Shown here: piece by piece, positions 47,420 through 55,858 of the stretch
Position numbering within the stretch: the first letter of the stretch is position 1
Layout of the letters: every line of letters starts with the position of its first letter
Origin: Bacteroidota bacterium
GTDB taxonomy: Bacteria; Bacteroidota; Bacteroidia; Bacteroidales; Paludibacteraceae
DNA: 64,000 nucleotides
Direction: 5' to 3'
Assembly: GCA_023459355.1 (NCBI GenBank)
Contig: JAEWUM010000040.1
Coordinates: 62,001 to 126,000 of the forward strand
Program-made: the position numbers and the translations under genes
The notes under the pieces: generated by a model
Seen by the model: the letters and a program-made list of their open reading frames with translations, nothing else
Databases searched by the model: none
What the model was told of the DNA's origin: nothing

Positions 47420-48421
47420 TTACCTTAAGCCCGCTAAGTATATCCTCTTTCTCTCTAAAGTATCATTTTCTTCAATGGTATAATTAATTAACAACGCCTT
47501 CTTCATATTTTCAAGAAACTGATTTAAATTCTCAGACTTAATTTTGGCTGTTAATAACATATCGTTCAATTTCTTGTCTTTAATAATAAAATCAACATTA
47601 TACCAATCTCCTAATTTATAAATAACATTTTCTAAAGTTTCATCTTCGAATCTTAATTCGCCATTAATCCATGATTTTGATATATCAACTGATTTTTCAA
47701 AACATGTAAGAGATTTGGATGCAACCGCATATCTTGCCATTGAGCCAGGAGTCATAACTAATTTCTGTTCTGCATTCTCCAATATAACACGACCTTCGAG
47801 AAGAGACGCTTCAAAAATTCCTTTCTTTGTAAATGCATACACGTTGAATTTTGTCCCGGTAACAACGGTCTTCATCATGGGGTTATTTACAATAAATGGA
47901 TGATCTTTATCTGATTTTACTTCAAAGTACGCTTCCCCATCAAGAAAAACATGACGTTCTTTCCCTTTGAAATGATTAGGATAGCGAAAAACAGTGGATT
48001 GATTCAACCATACATGCGTACTATCACTTAATGTCAATTGGGTAATAGTTCCGGGCAAAGTTGATACTTCAAGCATTGCTAATTCAATCTTGTCTGATTG
48101 CTTAGTTGAAAACAACAAAAAGAACAATGACAATAACAGAGGAATAAAGAGAATAGCGGCAATACGATTGAATACACCTATTGATTGAATGTAAAACCTT
48201 TTCTTTGGGGCAGATTCTTTGGAGGGCCCAATCTTCTTATGAATCCCATTTAACATATCATTGAAGTCTGGTTTTCCTTTTTTCACTGATATATTATAGT
48301 TATCCCAAATTCTTTTGAGTTTTTCTCTGGATTCGGGGGATATCAGAACGTGGTACGTCCACAACGATTTCTCACCCTTATTACTTTCCCGTAAATATTT
48401 TAACAATTCTTTTTCTTCCAT
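47420..48421 (-). CDS. FecR family anti-sigma factor
   Basis: Inner-membrane anti-sigma protein of 333 residues. It has an N-terminal cytosolic segment that would hold the ECF sigma factor, one membrane helix (about 88-108, ILFIPLLLSLFFLLF), then the periplasmic FecR domain (LPGTITQLTLSDSTHVWLNQ, GTKFNVYAF, LLEGRV) and a DUF4974-type C-terminal domain (LRFEDETLENVIYKLGDWYNV). The latter is expected to meet the STN domain of SusC. It is the first gene of the cluster; no consensus promoter was identified in the AT-rich upstream region. Confidence 0.93.
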   Translation of the reverse strand: MEEKELLKYLRESNKGEKSLWTYHVLISPESREKLKRIWDNYNISVKKGKPDFNDMLNGIHKKIGPSKESAPKKRFYIQSIGVFNRIAAILFIPLLLSLFFLLFSTKQSDKIELAMLEVSTLPGTITQLTLSDSTHVWLNQSTVFRYPNHFKGKERHVFLDGEAYFEVKSDKDHPFIVNNPMMKTVVTGTKFNVYAFTKKGIFEASLLEGRVILENAEQKLVMTPGSMARYAVASKSLTCFEKSVDISKSWINGELRFEDETLENVIYKLGDWYNVDFIIKDKKLNDMLLTAKIKSENLNQFLENMKKALLINYTIEENDTLERKRIYLAGLR

Positions 48422-48744
48422 TTTAGCGCTTATAAGCTAAATACATTACGAAATATGTAATAGAAAACCCCTACTGAGCCATATAAGTTAGCTGGAGATT
48501 AGTCACATTTGAATTTTGTGTTTAGCTTAAATATCTGTATAAATTTTGTTTTACAAACTTAGAAATAAATTTTCATACATTTCATACACTTCTCAAATTT
48601 TCTTTTTTTTAATAACTTAACTATAATAATTAATTGGGCAGCCGAACATCAATAAAATTATGGATAAAATTGACCGGATTCACCGGAATATTGTGAATGA
48701 ATAGTAAAGAGTAAAAAATCACGGTGATAAGACTATATTTTAAG

Positions 48745-49235
48745 AACTGGCCACAGAGTCTGCAAGCACTAGATTAGAGTGCTAAGAGTGTCTTCATCGA
48801 TTTATGGAGCGACAGCATAAAGAACGCCTTGAAAACCGAAAAAAGCAAAAATACAGGCTGCTTTCTTTCTCTTGAAAACATATCTTAATAATCTCAATTA
48901 TAAAGAATTACCTTCAGGAGGACAGGAGAAGCTACCAGTGCTGGAATGACTTGACTTTATCAAGAATGCTTAAAATGTTTTATTGGCAGACAATCCGTGA
49001 GTGGGCAAAACTCATTTTACCATAGAACTTGGATTAAAGGTTTGTTTAGCAGGCTATTAGGTTTTTTTATCGCAATTCAGGGATTGCTCCCAAAACTAAG
49101 AGAATCCCACTCAGAGAGAACTTCAATGTAATTGGAAGCTAGATTTGAAAGATATGATTTAGTTAACTTTGATAAATTTGGATACGTTTCTTTTGACAAA
49201 ATGGAGCTGAACTCTTATTTCTCCCAAACTCCGCC
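48745..49235 (+). pseudogene. degenerate istB-like ATPase (IS21 family remnant)
   Basis: Conceptual translation over several frames recovers an IstB-type protein. First comes a basic segment (CLHRFMERQHKERLENRKK), then FIKNA-stop-NVLLADNP-stop-VGKTHFTIELGL, which is a decayed P-loop (expected GPPGVGKTH). After a frameshift near 49068 follows LEARFERYDLVNFDKFGYVSFDK, matching the IstB Walker B region (usually YDLVICDEFGYISFDK). Several stops and at least two frameshifts show it is dead. No istA or terminal inverted repeats were recognised. Confidence 0.72.
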
Positions 49236-49313
49236 CTATTATTTTTTTTCAACGGTTGACTTTGGCTTACAACTCGACTGATTTTCAAAAAATGACGGTT
49301 GACTTTGCTGCAC

Positions 49314-49445
49314 AAATCAACCATGTACCAAACGCACATCGCCGATGTAGTGGTTGTACATCGGCGATGTGGTAATCGTGCATCGGGCTTGTAAAGTCGG
49401 TACATCGGCGATGTAATTATATTGCATCGGCGATGTAAAAAGTCT
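49314..49445. repeat. 22-bp-periodic array of palindromes (ACATCGGCGATGT)
   Basis: Units start at 49336, 49358, 49380, 49402 and 49424, exactly 22 bases apart. Each begins with a 13-base near-palindrome: ACATCGCCGATGT, ACATCGGCGATGT, GCATCGGGCTTGT (degenerate), ACATCGGCGATGT and GCATCGGCGATGT. The 9-base spacers differ from unit to unit. A weaker unit at 49314 fits the phase (9 of 13 matches). GTACCAAAC occurs on both sides (49325 and 49461). It lies just past the 3' end of the HU-like gene. Confidence 0.9.
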
Positions 49446-49471
49446 GTTACGTTGAAGGAGGTACCAAACTG

Positions 49472-50173
49472 TTAAGCTAAAACTTCAATTTTTTTGTACA
49501 GAAAATCACTCATCAAGTTCTTTTTACTTCTTGAAAGACATCTGATTTCGATGCTATACTTACCTGCTGGAAGTGCTGGTATTAGCAAGTGCACTGAAGA
49601 TGGCGAAATGCCTGAATAGCTCGCAGCACGAAAATGCGTATGTGGTTCTTCAGAGGATATAAAAAATACGCCTTGTCTGTTGTCGTGTGGGTCGAACTTC
49701 AAATTTGAACCTTCAAGCTTTCCAATATTTCCCGGCGTAGCAATCAGATCTTCTTTTTCACTTACTGCATCGAAAAATGACTTCAACCACGGACTGTAAA
49801 GCGATCTTGTCACCTTTTTTACCTTGATTTTTTTGGAAAACATTTGCATCCGTTTTCCCGAAGAAATACGTATGTTCAACTCATGTCGTTTAGGATCATA
49901 ACTGTCAAAAAAGTCATCAAAAACGCCGGTAATAGTTGTTCGTACCTGAAACAGGGGAGTTGATACACTATGCCCTTCCTCGGTAAAATGCATAACAGCT
50001 TGTGTAAGTCGCTCGAAATATGCCAAAGCCTGAGGACGTGTCAGTCCGCTGCCTTCTTGTATCATGTATTTGATAACATCTTCCAGATCTTTATTCTCCA
50101 GACGATGAACCTTGGCAATGTAATTCTTTGAATTTTCACTCAGGGCGTTTTGCACCAAACAGTATTCAATCAT
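49472..50173 (-). CDS. HU-like DNA-binding domain protein (DUF4469-type)
   Basis: 233-residue protein with an N-terminal HU/IHF-like region: LENKDLEDVIKYMIQEGSGLTRPQALAYFERL, then STPLFQVRTTITGVFDD, as in the Bacteroidetes HU-related family. A C-terminal beta-rich domain resembles DUF4469 (DNRQGVFFI, LIPALPAGKYSIEIRC). The family is abundant in Bacteroidetes and its targets are mostly unknown. The neighbours are an IS remnant and the 22-bp palindrome array, which begins within 30 bases of its stop codon. Binding to that array is an inference. Confidence 0.83.
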   Translation of the reverse strand: MIEYCLVQNALSENSKNYIAKVHRLENKDLEDVIKYMIQEGSGLTRPQALAYFERLTQAVMHFTEEGHSVSTPLFQVRTTITGVFDDFFDSYDPKRHELNIRISSGKRMQMFSKKIKVKKVTRSLYSPWLKSFFDAVSEKEDLIATPGNIGKLEGSNLKFDPHDNRQGVFFISSEEPHTHFRAASYSGISPSSVHLLIPALPAGKYSIEIRCLSRSKKNLMSDFLYKKIEVLA

Positions 50174-50402
50174 AATCAGTAGGTTTTTTGTGAAGTTTGT
50201 AAGGGTTTATAAATTCCAAATCACGCGTAAACATACATTGATTTGGGAATACAAATATAATATTTTATTACATATTATACAACAAACATTGTCTGTTTTT
50301 CAGTATTTGTCAACTCATTTATGCCATCACATTTTGTTGGATTCTAGTTAATTTAATAATTTGCATTCATGTAGAATGGAGTTCGTGTTTCACAGCATTA
50401 TG

Positions 50403-50433
50403 TTGAGGTTTTTAATTGTTTTTATTAAATTTG
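50403..50433 (+). promoter_or_regulatory. promoter of the TonB receptor-DUF4249 pair
   Basis: TTG (50403-50405), a 20-base spacer, TAAATTTG (50426-50433). The -7 box follows the in-frame ATG at 50416, so translation must start at 50452. Confidence 0.75.
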
Positions 50434-50451
50434 CAGCAAACATACCAACAC

Positions 50452-52587
50452 ATGAAACATATATTGTTTGCTTTAGCCGCCATATTTGTAACATTGATTA
50501 CTTGCGCTCAGCAAACATACCACATACTGAAGGATACTACAGATTCCAATTCTATTGTTTTGAAAACACAGCAAATCAAAGAAGTTGATGTGCGTTCCAG
50601 GTATCCGTTGTCAAAAATAAAATCGGTCTCATCAGGAATCTCCGTTGATATAAATGAACTAAAAAAGATCCCCAATTTAATGGGAGATTCTGACCCGTTT
50701 AAAGCGCTTCAATATATGGGTGGAATTTCGCAGGCTGGCGAAGCGAGTGCGAATATAAATGTAAGGGGAGGTGATAACGATCAGAATCTGATTCTTTTAA
50801 ATGGAAGCCAGGTTGAGAGTCCAACGCATATATTGGGACTTTTCTCTATCTTCAATCCTGAACTGATTGATCAAATGAGGTATTATAAATCAGGGATCCC
50901 GGCTGAATATGGAGGGCGGCTCTCGTCTGTTATCGATATAAGAAACAATGTGCAAACTCCTGATAAAACAGAAATTGCCGGTAATTTGGGGATATTGGCA
51001 TCCCGGATATCTGTTAAGACATCCATAAATAAGGATGTTGCTGTGTATGCTGCACTAAGAATGAGTTATTTGGGTGCTGTTGTGATGCCTGCGTTGGTGT
51101 GTTTGGGTATTGATCCCAAACTGGCTCAAAATAATTTTGAATTTTACGATACAAATCTTGGGTTTAATTACAAATTAAGTGCTGCAACCAGACTGTCGGG
51201 TCATTTCTATGCCGGAAATGACAGATTGGAAGTTTCAAGTAACAGTAAATTCGCTATTGAGGACAATACCTCAAGTTGGGGAAATCGTGTCGGGGGCGTA
51301 CAACTCAGTCATGTTTTTACGCCGGTGTTCAGTATGATACATAGTTTCAATGTGTCAAATTTCAATATGGCTACTCGTTTAAATTGGCTTAATGCTCCCT
51401 ATAATGTCAATTCAGACAGAACTACCTATAATTATAAGTCCGATTTTATATTGATTGCCAATAATCATAACATTAAAACGGGTTTTGATTTTATGGTAGC
51501 TAACTTGCTCCCTTTTGCTTTCAATAAGGAAACGAATGATACCCTTAATTTCAGTCTTAAATATAATCAGTTTACCGATATCGCATTGTATTTTCGTGAT
51601 GAATGGGAAAAAGGTCCGTTATTGATAAATGCAGGCATAAGAGCCGGTGTTCATCTTAAACATCCGGACAGATTATATAATACTTCAATGAGAATAAAAG
51701 ACCTGATGTCTACTGAAAAGTTATATAAAGCAATAGAACCCAGATTCTTTAGCCGTTTGATGTTAAATGAAGCATCATCTCTGAAAATTTCTGCCAGTAA
51801 ACATTTTCAGTTTTCAAACAGGGTTCAGTTAATTAACCTGGGGCTGCCGGTGGAGATTTTTGTGTCGGCATCAGAGTGGGTTAAGCCCTCTTCTTTATGG
51901 CATTTTTCAGGTGGTTATTTCAGAAGCCTGAACGATAATAAATGGGAATTTAGCGTGGAAGCATATTATAAAACATTTTCAAATCTGCTTGAATACGGAG
52001 GAAAACTAAACGATTTAATGACAGAAGATAATGTTGAAACATTGCTTTTCAGGGGAAGAGCTTATGCTTATGGCTCTGAATTTATGCTTCGAAAGAATTT
52101 CGGAAATTTTACCGGTTGGTTTAATTATACGCTGGGGTGGAATTTCAGACAATTTGATGATATAAACAACGGTTTGCCTTATCTGGCTACCAATGACCGC
52201 CGGCATGATATGTCGCTAATTGGTATTTATCAGGTTAATGACAAACTAACGCTGAGTGCTACATATGTATATGCAACAGGGAGCCGTCTGAACCTGCCGA
52301 GAAGCTGGTATATTGTGGATGGCAATGTAGTTCTTGAATATAGTAAACATAATTCATTTGTGATGCCAGATTACCACCGCCTGGATTTGTCGCTTGTTTA
52401 TAAATTGCCGGTTTGGAATAAATTGCACTCAGAATTGAATTTCTCATTATATAATGTGTATAACAGGGCAAATCCATTTATGGTATATTATAAAACGGTG
52501 GCTGATGAGGGTAACTTTGATTATCAGATAAAGATGCATTATCTGATACCGATACTTCCGTCTTTATCGTGGACTTTCCGGTTCTAA
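50452..52587 (+). CDS. TonB-dependent receptor with plug domain
   Basis: Outer-membrane transporter of 711 residues. A signal peptide (MKHILFALAAIFVTLITCAQ) is followed by a short region. The plug comes next (about 50-150; GGISQAGEASANINVRGGDNDQNLILLNG, then YYKSGIPAEYGGRLSSVIDIRN), then a 22-strand barrel ending in SLSWTFRF. It lacks the carboxypeptidase-like domain of SusC proteins. Paired with the DUF4249 lipoprotein 30 bases downstream, a recurrent Bacteroidetes pair of unknown substrate (metal, peptide or other small ligand). Confidence 0.92.
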   Translation: MKHILFALAAIFVTLITCAQQTYHILKDTTDSNSIVLKTQQIKEVDVRSRYPLSKIKSVSSGISVDINELKKIPNLMGDSDPFKALQYMGGISQAGEASANINVRGGDNDQNLILLNGSQVESPTHILGLFSIFNPELIDQMRYYKSGIPAEYGGRLSSVIDIRNNVQTPDKTEIAGNLGILASRISVKTSINKDVAVYAALRMSYLGAVVMPALVCLGIDPKLAQNNFEFYDTNLGFNYKLSAATRLSGHFYAGNDRLEVSSNSKFAIEDNTSSWGNRVGGVQLSHVFTPVFSMIHSFNVSNFNMATRLNWLNAPYNVNSDRTTYNYKSDFILIANNHNIKTGFDFMVANLLPFAFNKETNDTLNFSLKYNQFTDIALYFRDEWEKGPLLINAGIRAGVHLKHPDRLYNTSMRIKDLMSTEKLYKAIEPRFFSRLMLNEASSLKISASKHFQFSNRVQLINLGLPVEIFVSASEWVKPSSLWHFSGGYFRSLNDNKWEFSVEAYYKTFSNLLEYGGKLNDLMTEDNVETLLFRGRAYAYGSEFMLRKNFGNFTGWFNYTLGWNFRQFDDINNGLPYLATNDRRHDMSLIGIYQVNDKLTLSATYVYATGSRLNLPRSWYIVDGNVVLEYSKHNSFVMPDYHRLDLSLVYKLPVWNKLHSELNFSLYNVYNRANPFMVYYKTVADEGNFDYQIKMHYLIPILPSLSWTFRF

Positions 52588-52617
52588 TTCAAAAAATATG
52601 GCACAAAACATACACAA

Positions 52618-53463
52618 ATGAAGAAATACGTCTATATAATTATTTTTATCGGGCTAATTGCAAGTTGTAATCCTGATCTGGATTATACGATAAAGGGATA
52701 TACACAGAAAATTATCGTTGAAGGTGTTATTGAATCCGGGAAATATCCGTTGGTTTATCTTTCTTTGAATGTGCCACTGTCAAAGTCAGTAGATACCACT
52801 ACCATTCTTGATTATGTAATCCGATATGCAAAAGTGACAGTTAGTGACGGTGATAAAACTGAGATACTAACCTCAAAATGGGATAAAAGCTATTTTCCGC
52901 CTTATGTTTATAAAGGTACTGAAATTATCGGGGAAGAAGGTAAAACTTATGACCTGAAGGTAGAGTATGGAGGATATACCTTATACTCCAGTACAACGAT
53001 ACCAGCTGGTTTTCAGGTTGAATCAGTTGGTATGGGTCAAACAGATGTTGATTCGCTGCGGGTGTTGGCAGTAAGAATCAATCTGAATGATAAGGTGAAA
53101 AACTCGTATCGTATTCAAACCAGAAAAAGAAAAGATACACGATTTATAAAAACACCTGTTCTTTTTAATGATGGATTGAACTTAAGTGGTATTCAAACAT
53201 TTCAGATAAGTCCTTATCCTGCCAAAACAGACTCGTCATTTGCTGAAGGAAAGTTTTTTGTGGTGGGTGATACAGTGGATATCAAAATTTCAGCCATCGA
53301 TAGTGTGTCAACACTTTTTTTTAAACACCTGAACCTGTTTTCTCTGGTTTCAGGAAATATTGCTGTCACTGAAGTCAAGCCGCTTCATTCGAATATTAGT
53401 GAGCCGGGTTTTGGAATCTGGTATGGGGCAGCGGTTAGGAACGAGAGAGTTATAATAAAATAG
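52618..53463 (+). CDS. DUF4249 lipoprotein
   Basis: 281-residue lipoprotein (lipobox LIASC, Cys17) of the DUF4249 family. IIVEGVIESGKYPLVYLSLN, KVTVSDGDKTEIL and the late GNIAVTEVKPLHSNI segment are typical. DUF4249 proteins are nearly always encoded right after a TonB receptor, as here, and probably sit on the cell surface as its partner. It ends in a strong terminator. Confidence 0.88.
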   Translation: MKKYVYIIIFIGLIASCNPDLDYTIKGYTQKIIVEGVIESGKYPLVYLSLNVPLSKSVDTTTILDYVIRYAKVTVSDGDKTEILTSKWDKSYFPPYVYKGTEIIGEEGKTYDLKVEYGGYTLYSSTTIPAGFQVESVGMGQTDVDSLRVLAVRINLNDKVKNSYRIQTRKRKDTRFIKTPVLFNDGLNLSGIQTFQISPYPAKTDSSFAEGKFFVVGDTVDIKISAIDSVSTLFFKHLNLFSLVSGNIAVTEVKPLHSNISEPGFGIWYGAAVRNERVIIK

Positions 53464-53492
53464 CAAAAGAGTGAAAACCCTTTTGCTATTTT
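53457..53492. terminator. bidirectional terminator after the DUF4249 gene
   Basis: AAAATAGCAAAAG and CTTTTGCTATTTT form a 13-bp perfect stem overlapping the DUF4249 stop codon, with A- and T-rich ends. It also lies at the end of the converging lipoprotein gene. Confidence 0.88.
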
Positions 53493-53513
53493 ATATTATT
53501 GCAGATTTATTAT

Positions 53514-54740
53514 TTATTCGTATGATTCAACCATTTCTTCAATCTTGCTAATCAAATTATCAAAGCCAGTCTGAACAAATTCTTCGGCACTTACCTTAGA
53601 GCCATCACTTAAAACAAAACGGGGAGTTGGAACATAATCGGTATAAGTTTGAATTTCATATTGACCGGTATAACTGTTGTAATAGTAACGCTCTTTGGAT
53701 ACTTCTTCAATATACAATTCAGCTTCAGCAAATTTTCTGTTTTCTTCAACAAAGAAAGCAATGCAGATAAGGTGTTTGTTGAGAATTCTAACCATTTCAT
53801 TTGCATATTGTTTCTCTGTTAACTGCGGATTTCCGTTAACGATTCTAATCTCTTTTGCTAGCTCCTCGAAGTCAGTAGTTCCTCCTTTTATTGCGATGTC
53901 CATCGCCTGAAAGTAAAGAGCAAAATCTTCTATTGCATCCTCAGGTGTATCATTTTCAAAGGCATTCTGGAGTTGTTCTTCCGTGAGTTTTCCGTTTAAC
54001 TCAGCAGTAGATTTAAGTATTATTGTTTTACCTTTCTTGAATTCGTAAGACTCAGATGCTTTTTTCTTGCTGTTCTTCACTTCTGCAGTCCAGCTATAGC
54101 TGTCAATATTGAGTGTTTGTGTTACCTGTTCAGGTGAGCCGTCGCTGTAGTATGATCCGTTAAAACTTGCACTCATCACTACATTTGAATTCACTTTCAT
54201 GGTGAAAGTAATCTTTGAAGGATAATAATCCTCTGATTCCGGGACTTTTACAGAAGACTCTTCGTAATTAACTGTTATTTCGGCATTGTTCGTTGTCGTA
54301 ACTGAATCGGCAGGGAAGTGCATAATGAGTTTGTTAACGAGGGTTCTCGTTTTGTCCATTTCTCCTGTTTGAAAGTTGTAGCTGTATTCACCCCATACAT
54401 CGCTATCGACATAGCTAACCCTCATTTGTTTGTCGAAGTTACTGATTGCATTTTTATTGCCTTTTCTTAAATCAGAGATCAACTTTTGCATAGGAGCATC
54501 ATAGTAACCATCAGATTCATTCAGGGCAATCATGTTTGTCATAGCTACCATGGCCTCTGTTTCAAGTAGCCCTTCCATGGCATTGACGAGTTGAATGCCG
54601 TTTTCCTCAATCTTCTGTTTTTGTTCTTCAACAGGTAATTTTGAGAATTTGAGTTCCTTGTCTAAGTCTAATTCTGAATCGCAAGCGATTGTAGATAGCA
54701 GGATTACTCCTAGTGACAGAAATAAATTAGTTTTTTTCAT
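53514..54740 (-). CDS. lipoprotein of unknown function, 408 residues
   Basis: Lipobox STIAC (about Cys20) after a short leader, then acidic, Lys/Glu-rich sequence with predicted helices at both ends and a beta-rich middle (residues about 150-250, YPSKITFTMKVNSNVVMSASFNG). No family is recognised. A Tyr-rich segment (YYYNSYTGQYEIQTYTDY) occurs near residue 355. It faces the TonB receptor pair tail to tail and appears monocistronic. Confidence 0.75.
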   Translation of the reverse strand: MKKTNLFLSLGVILLSTIACDSELDLDKELKFSKLPVEEQKQKIEENGIQLVNAMEGLLETEAMVAMTNMIALNESDGYYDAPMQKLISDLRKGNKNAISNFDKQMRVSYVDSDVWGEYSYNFQTGEMDKTRTLVNKLIMHFPADSVTTTNNAEITVNYEESSVKVPESEDYYPSKITFTMKVNSNVVMSASFNGSYYSDGSPEQVTQTLNIDSYSWTAEVKNSKKKASESYEFKKGKTIILKSTAELNGKLTEEQLQNAFENDTPEDAIEDFALYFQAMDIAIKGGTTDFEELAKEIRIVNGNPQLTEKQYANEMVRILNKHLICIAFFVEENRKFAEAELYIEEVSKERYYYNSYTGQYEIQTYTDYVPTPRFVLSDGSKVSAEEFVQTGFDNLISKIEEMVESYE

Positions 54741-54932
54741 AATTCAATAAATTAATTAAAAGTTTAAATGGATTAAAAATGTCTATACGTATGTTTTTCG
54801 GTTTTTGCAGTATATTTGTGTTTATAGGTCTGTGTATGATAAGGTAACGGTGAATTTATTTATGCAAAGATATATGTATTTTTCTTAATTTCATTGTTTT
54901 TTTGTGACAACAATGATTTTTTTTATTAAAAA

Positions 54933-55652
54933 TCAGAAAAAAACCTCCCCGTTTGTCACCCTCAATTTAATTTGTTGCTCGGTAAGTTTTAATTCTTTGT
55001 TGTTGATTGCAGCTTCTACAATACTTTTGTTGTAGGTATTCACCTCTTCTGAACGGAGAAATTCAGCAGGATTTATCCACCTCGCGTCGAGAATTTCCGA
55101 ATCATCATGTATTTTTATGTCGTAAGATAAAGCTTTTGCGGTACACACGAGATAGAGATTTGATTCTCCAAACTGGCCGTTGCGGAAATGTCCGATGTTC
55201 ATGATGGACTCAAAACGAATATCGATGCCGGTTTCCTCAAATACTTCTCTTGTAAGCGCTTCTTTAATTGATTCGTTTTTTTCAATATGTCCGCCGGGAA
55301 GTTTATAGCCTGTTGAAAAACGATCTTTGATAACCAGAAGTTTATGTTCGTGGAATACGATTGCACCCACGCCCACGATGTAGTTTTTTGTTGCCGGGAC
55401 AAATGCTTCGGGATTTATTTTTTTGACAAGCATAAGATTTCGTTCGTCGCAGTGGTGAAACTCAAAGCCAAGTAGCGTAAGTGCAGGAATAAGTGCAGCT
55501 TTCTCAATCGGGATTTTAATCCACACCAGATTTTTATCGTGTTTGGATGCTAATAATCTTTCTATTGCTGTTTTTAATTCGGTTCTGTCTTCCGGAAGGC
55601 TTTCCTGGTCGATGATGATCCCGTTGTACTGATTCTCTGTAGTTCTTATCAT
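54933..55652 (-). CDS. Nudix hydrolase with pre-Nudix domain (NUDT6-like)
   Basis: 239-residue cytosolic protein. The N-terminal 90 residues resemble the pre-Nudix domain of NUDT6-type proteins (NLVWIKIPIEKAALIPALTLLGFEFHH). The Nudix domain (about 90-225) carries a complete Nudix box from Gly121 to Ile143 (G-x5-E-x7-REVFEETGI). It hydrolyses some nucleoside diphosphate derivative; the substrate is unknown. It is transcribed divergently from the kinase gene. Confidence 0.88.
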   Translation of the reverse strand: MIRTTENQYNGIIIDQESLPEDRTELKTAIERLLASKHDKNLVWIKIPIEKAALIPALTLLGFEFHHCDERNLMLVKKINPEAFVPATKNYIVGVGAIVFHEHKLLVIKDRFSTGYKLPGGHIEKNESIKEALTREVFEETGIDIRFESIMNIGHFRNGQFGESNLYLVCTAKALSYDIKIHDDSEILDARWINPAEFLRSEEVNTYNKSIVEAAINNKELKLTEQQIKLRVTNGEVFF

Positions 55653-55693
55653 TCTTCTTTAGTTATAAATAAGTTGCAGGTGTTTTTGTTGTC

Positions 55694-55724
55694 CAAAAGT
55701 AAAGGTTTTATGCTGAAGTCACAA
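55694..55724 (-). promoter_or_regulatory. promoter of the Nudix gene
   Basis: Minus strand: TTG (55722-55724), a 20-base spacer, TACTTTTG (55694-55701). Confidence 0.7.
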
Positions 55725-55764
55725 GCGTTTTTTGTCAATTTTATTTTGCCGGTTTCATTTCCAA

Positions 55765-55792
55765 TTGCTTTCCGGATAAAATATTATCTTTG
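55765..55792 (+). promoter_or_regulatory. promoter of the histidine kinase gene
   Basis: TTG (55765-55767), a 17-base spacer, TATCTTTG (55785-55792). The ATG is at 55859. Confidence 0.68.
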
Positions 55793-55858
55793 CATATCCG
55801 GTTTTGAAGCACCCTGAGTAATTTCTGAGATACAAGAGCTGTTGATTTAATAAATTAT

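Noticed and set aside
49163..49405. 80-codon minus-strand open frame across the palindrome array
   Set aside because: It reads through the 22-bp repeats and the tail of the istB remnant; its composition follows the repeats.
49336..49445. CRISPR array
   Set aside because: The spacing is 22 bases with only 9-base spacers, the units are palindromes of 13 bases, and no cas genes are near.
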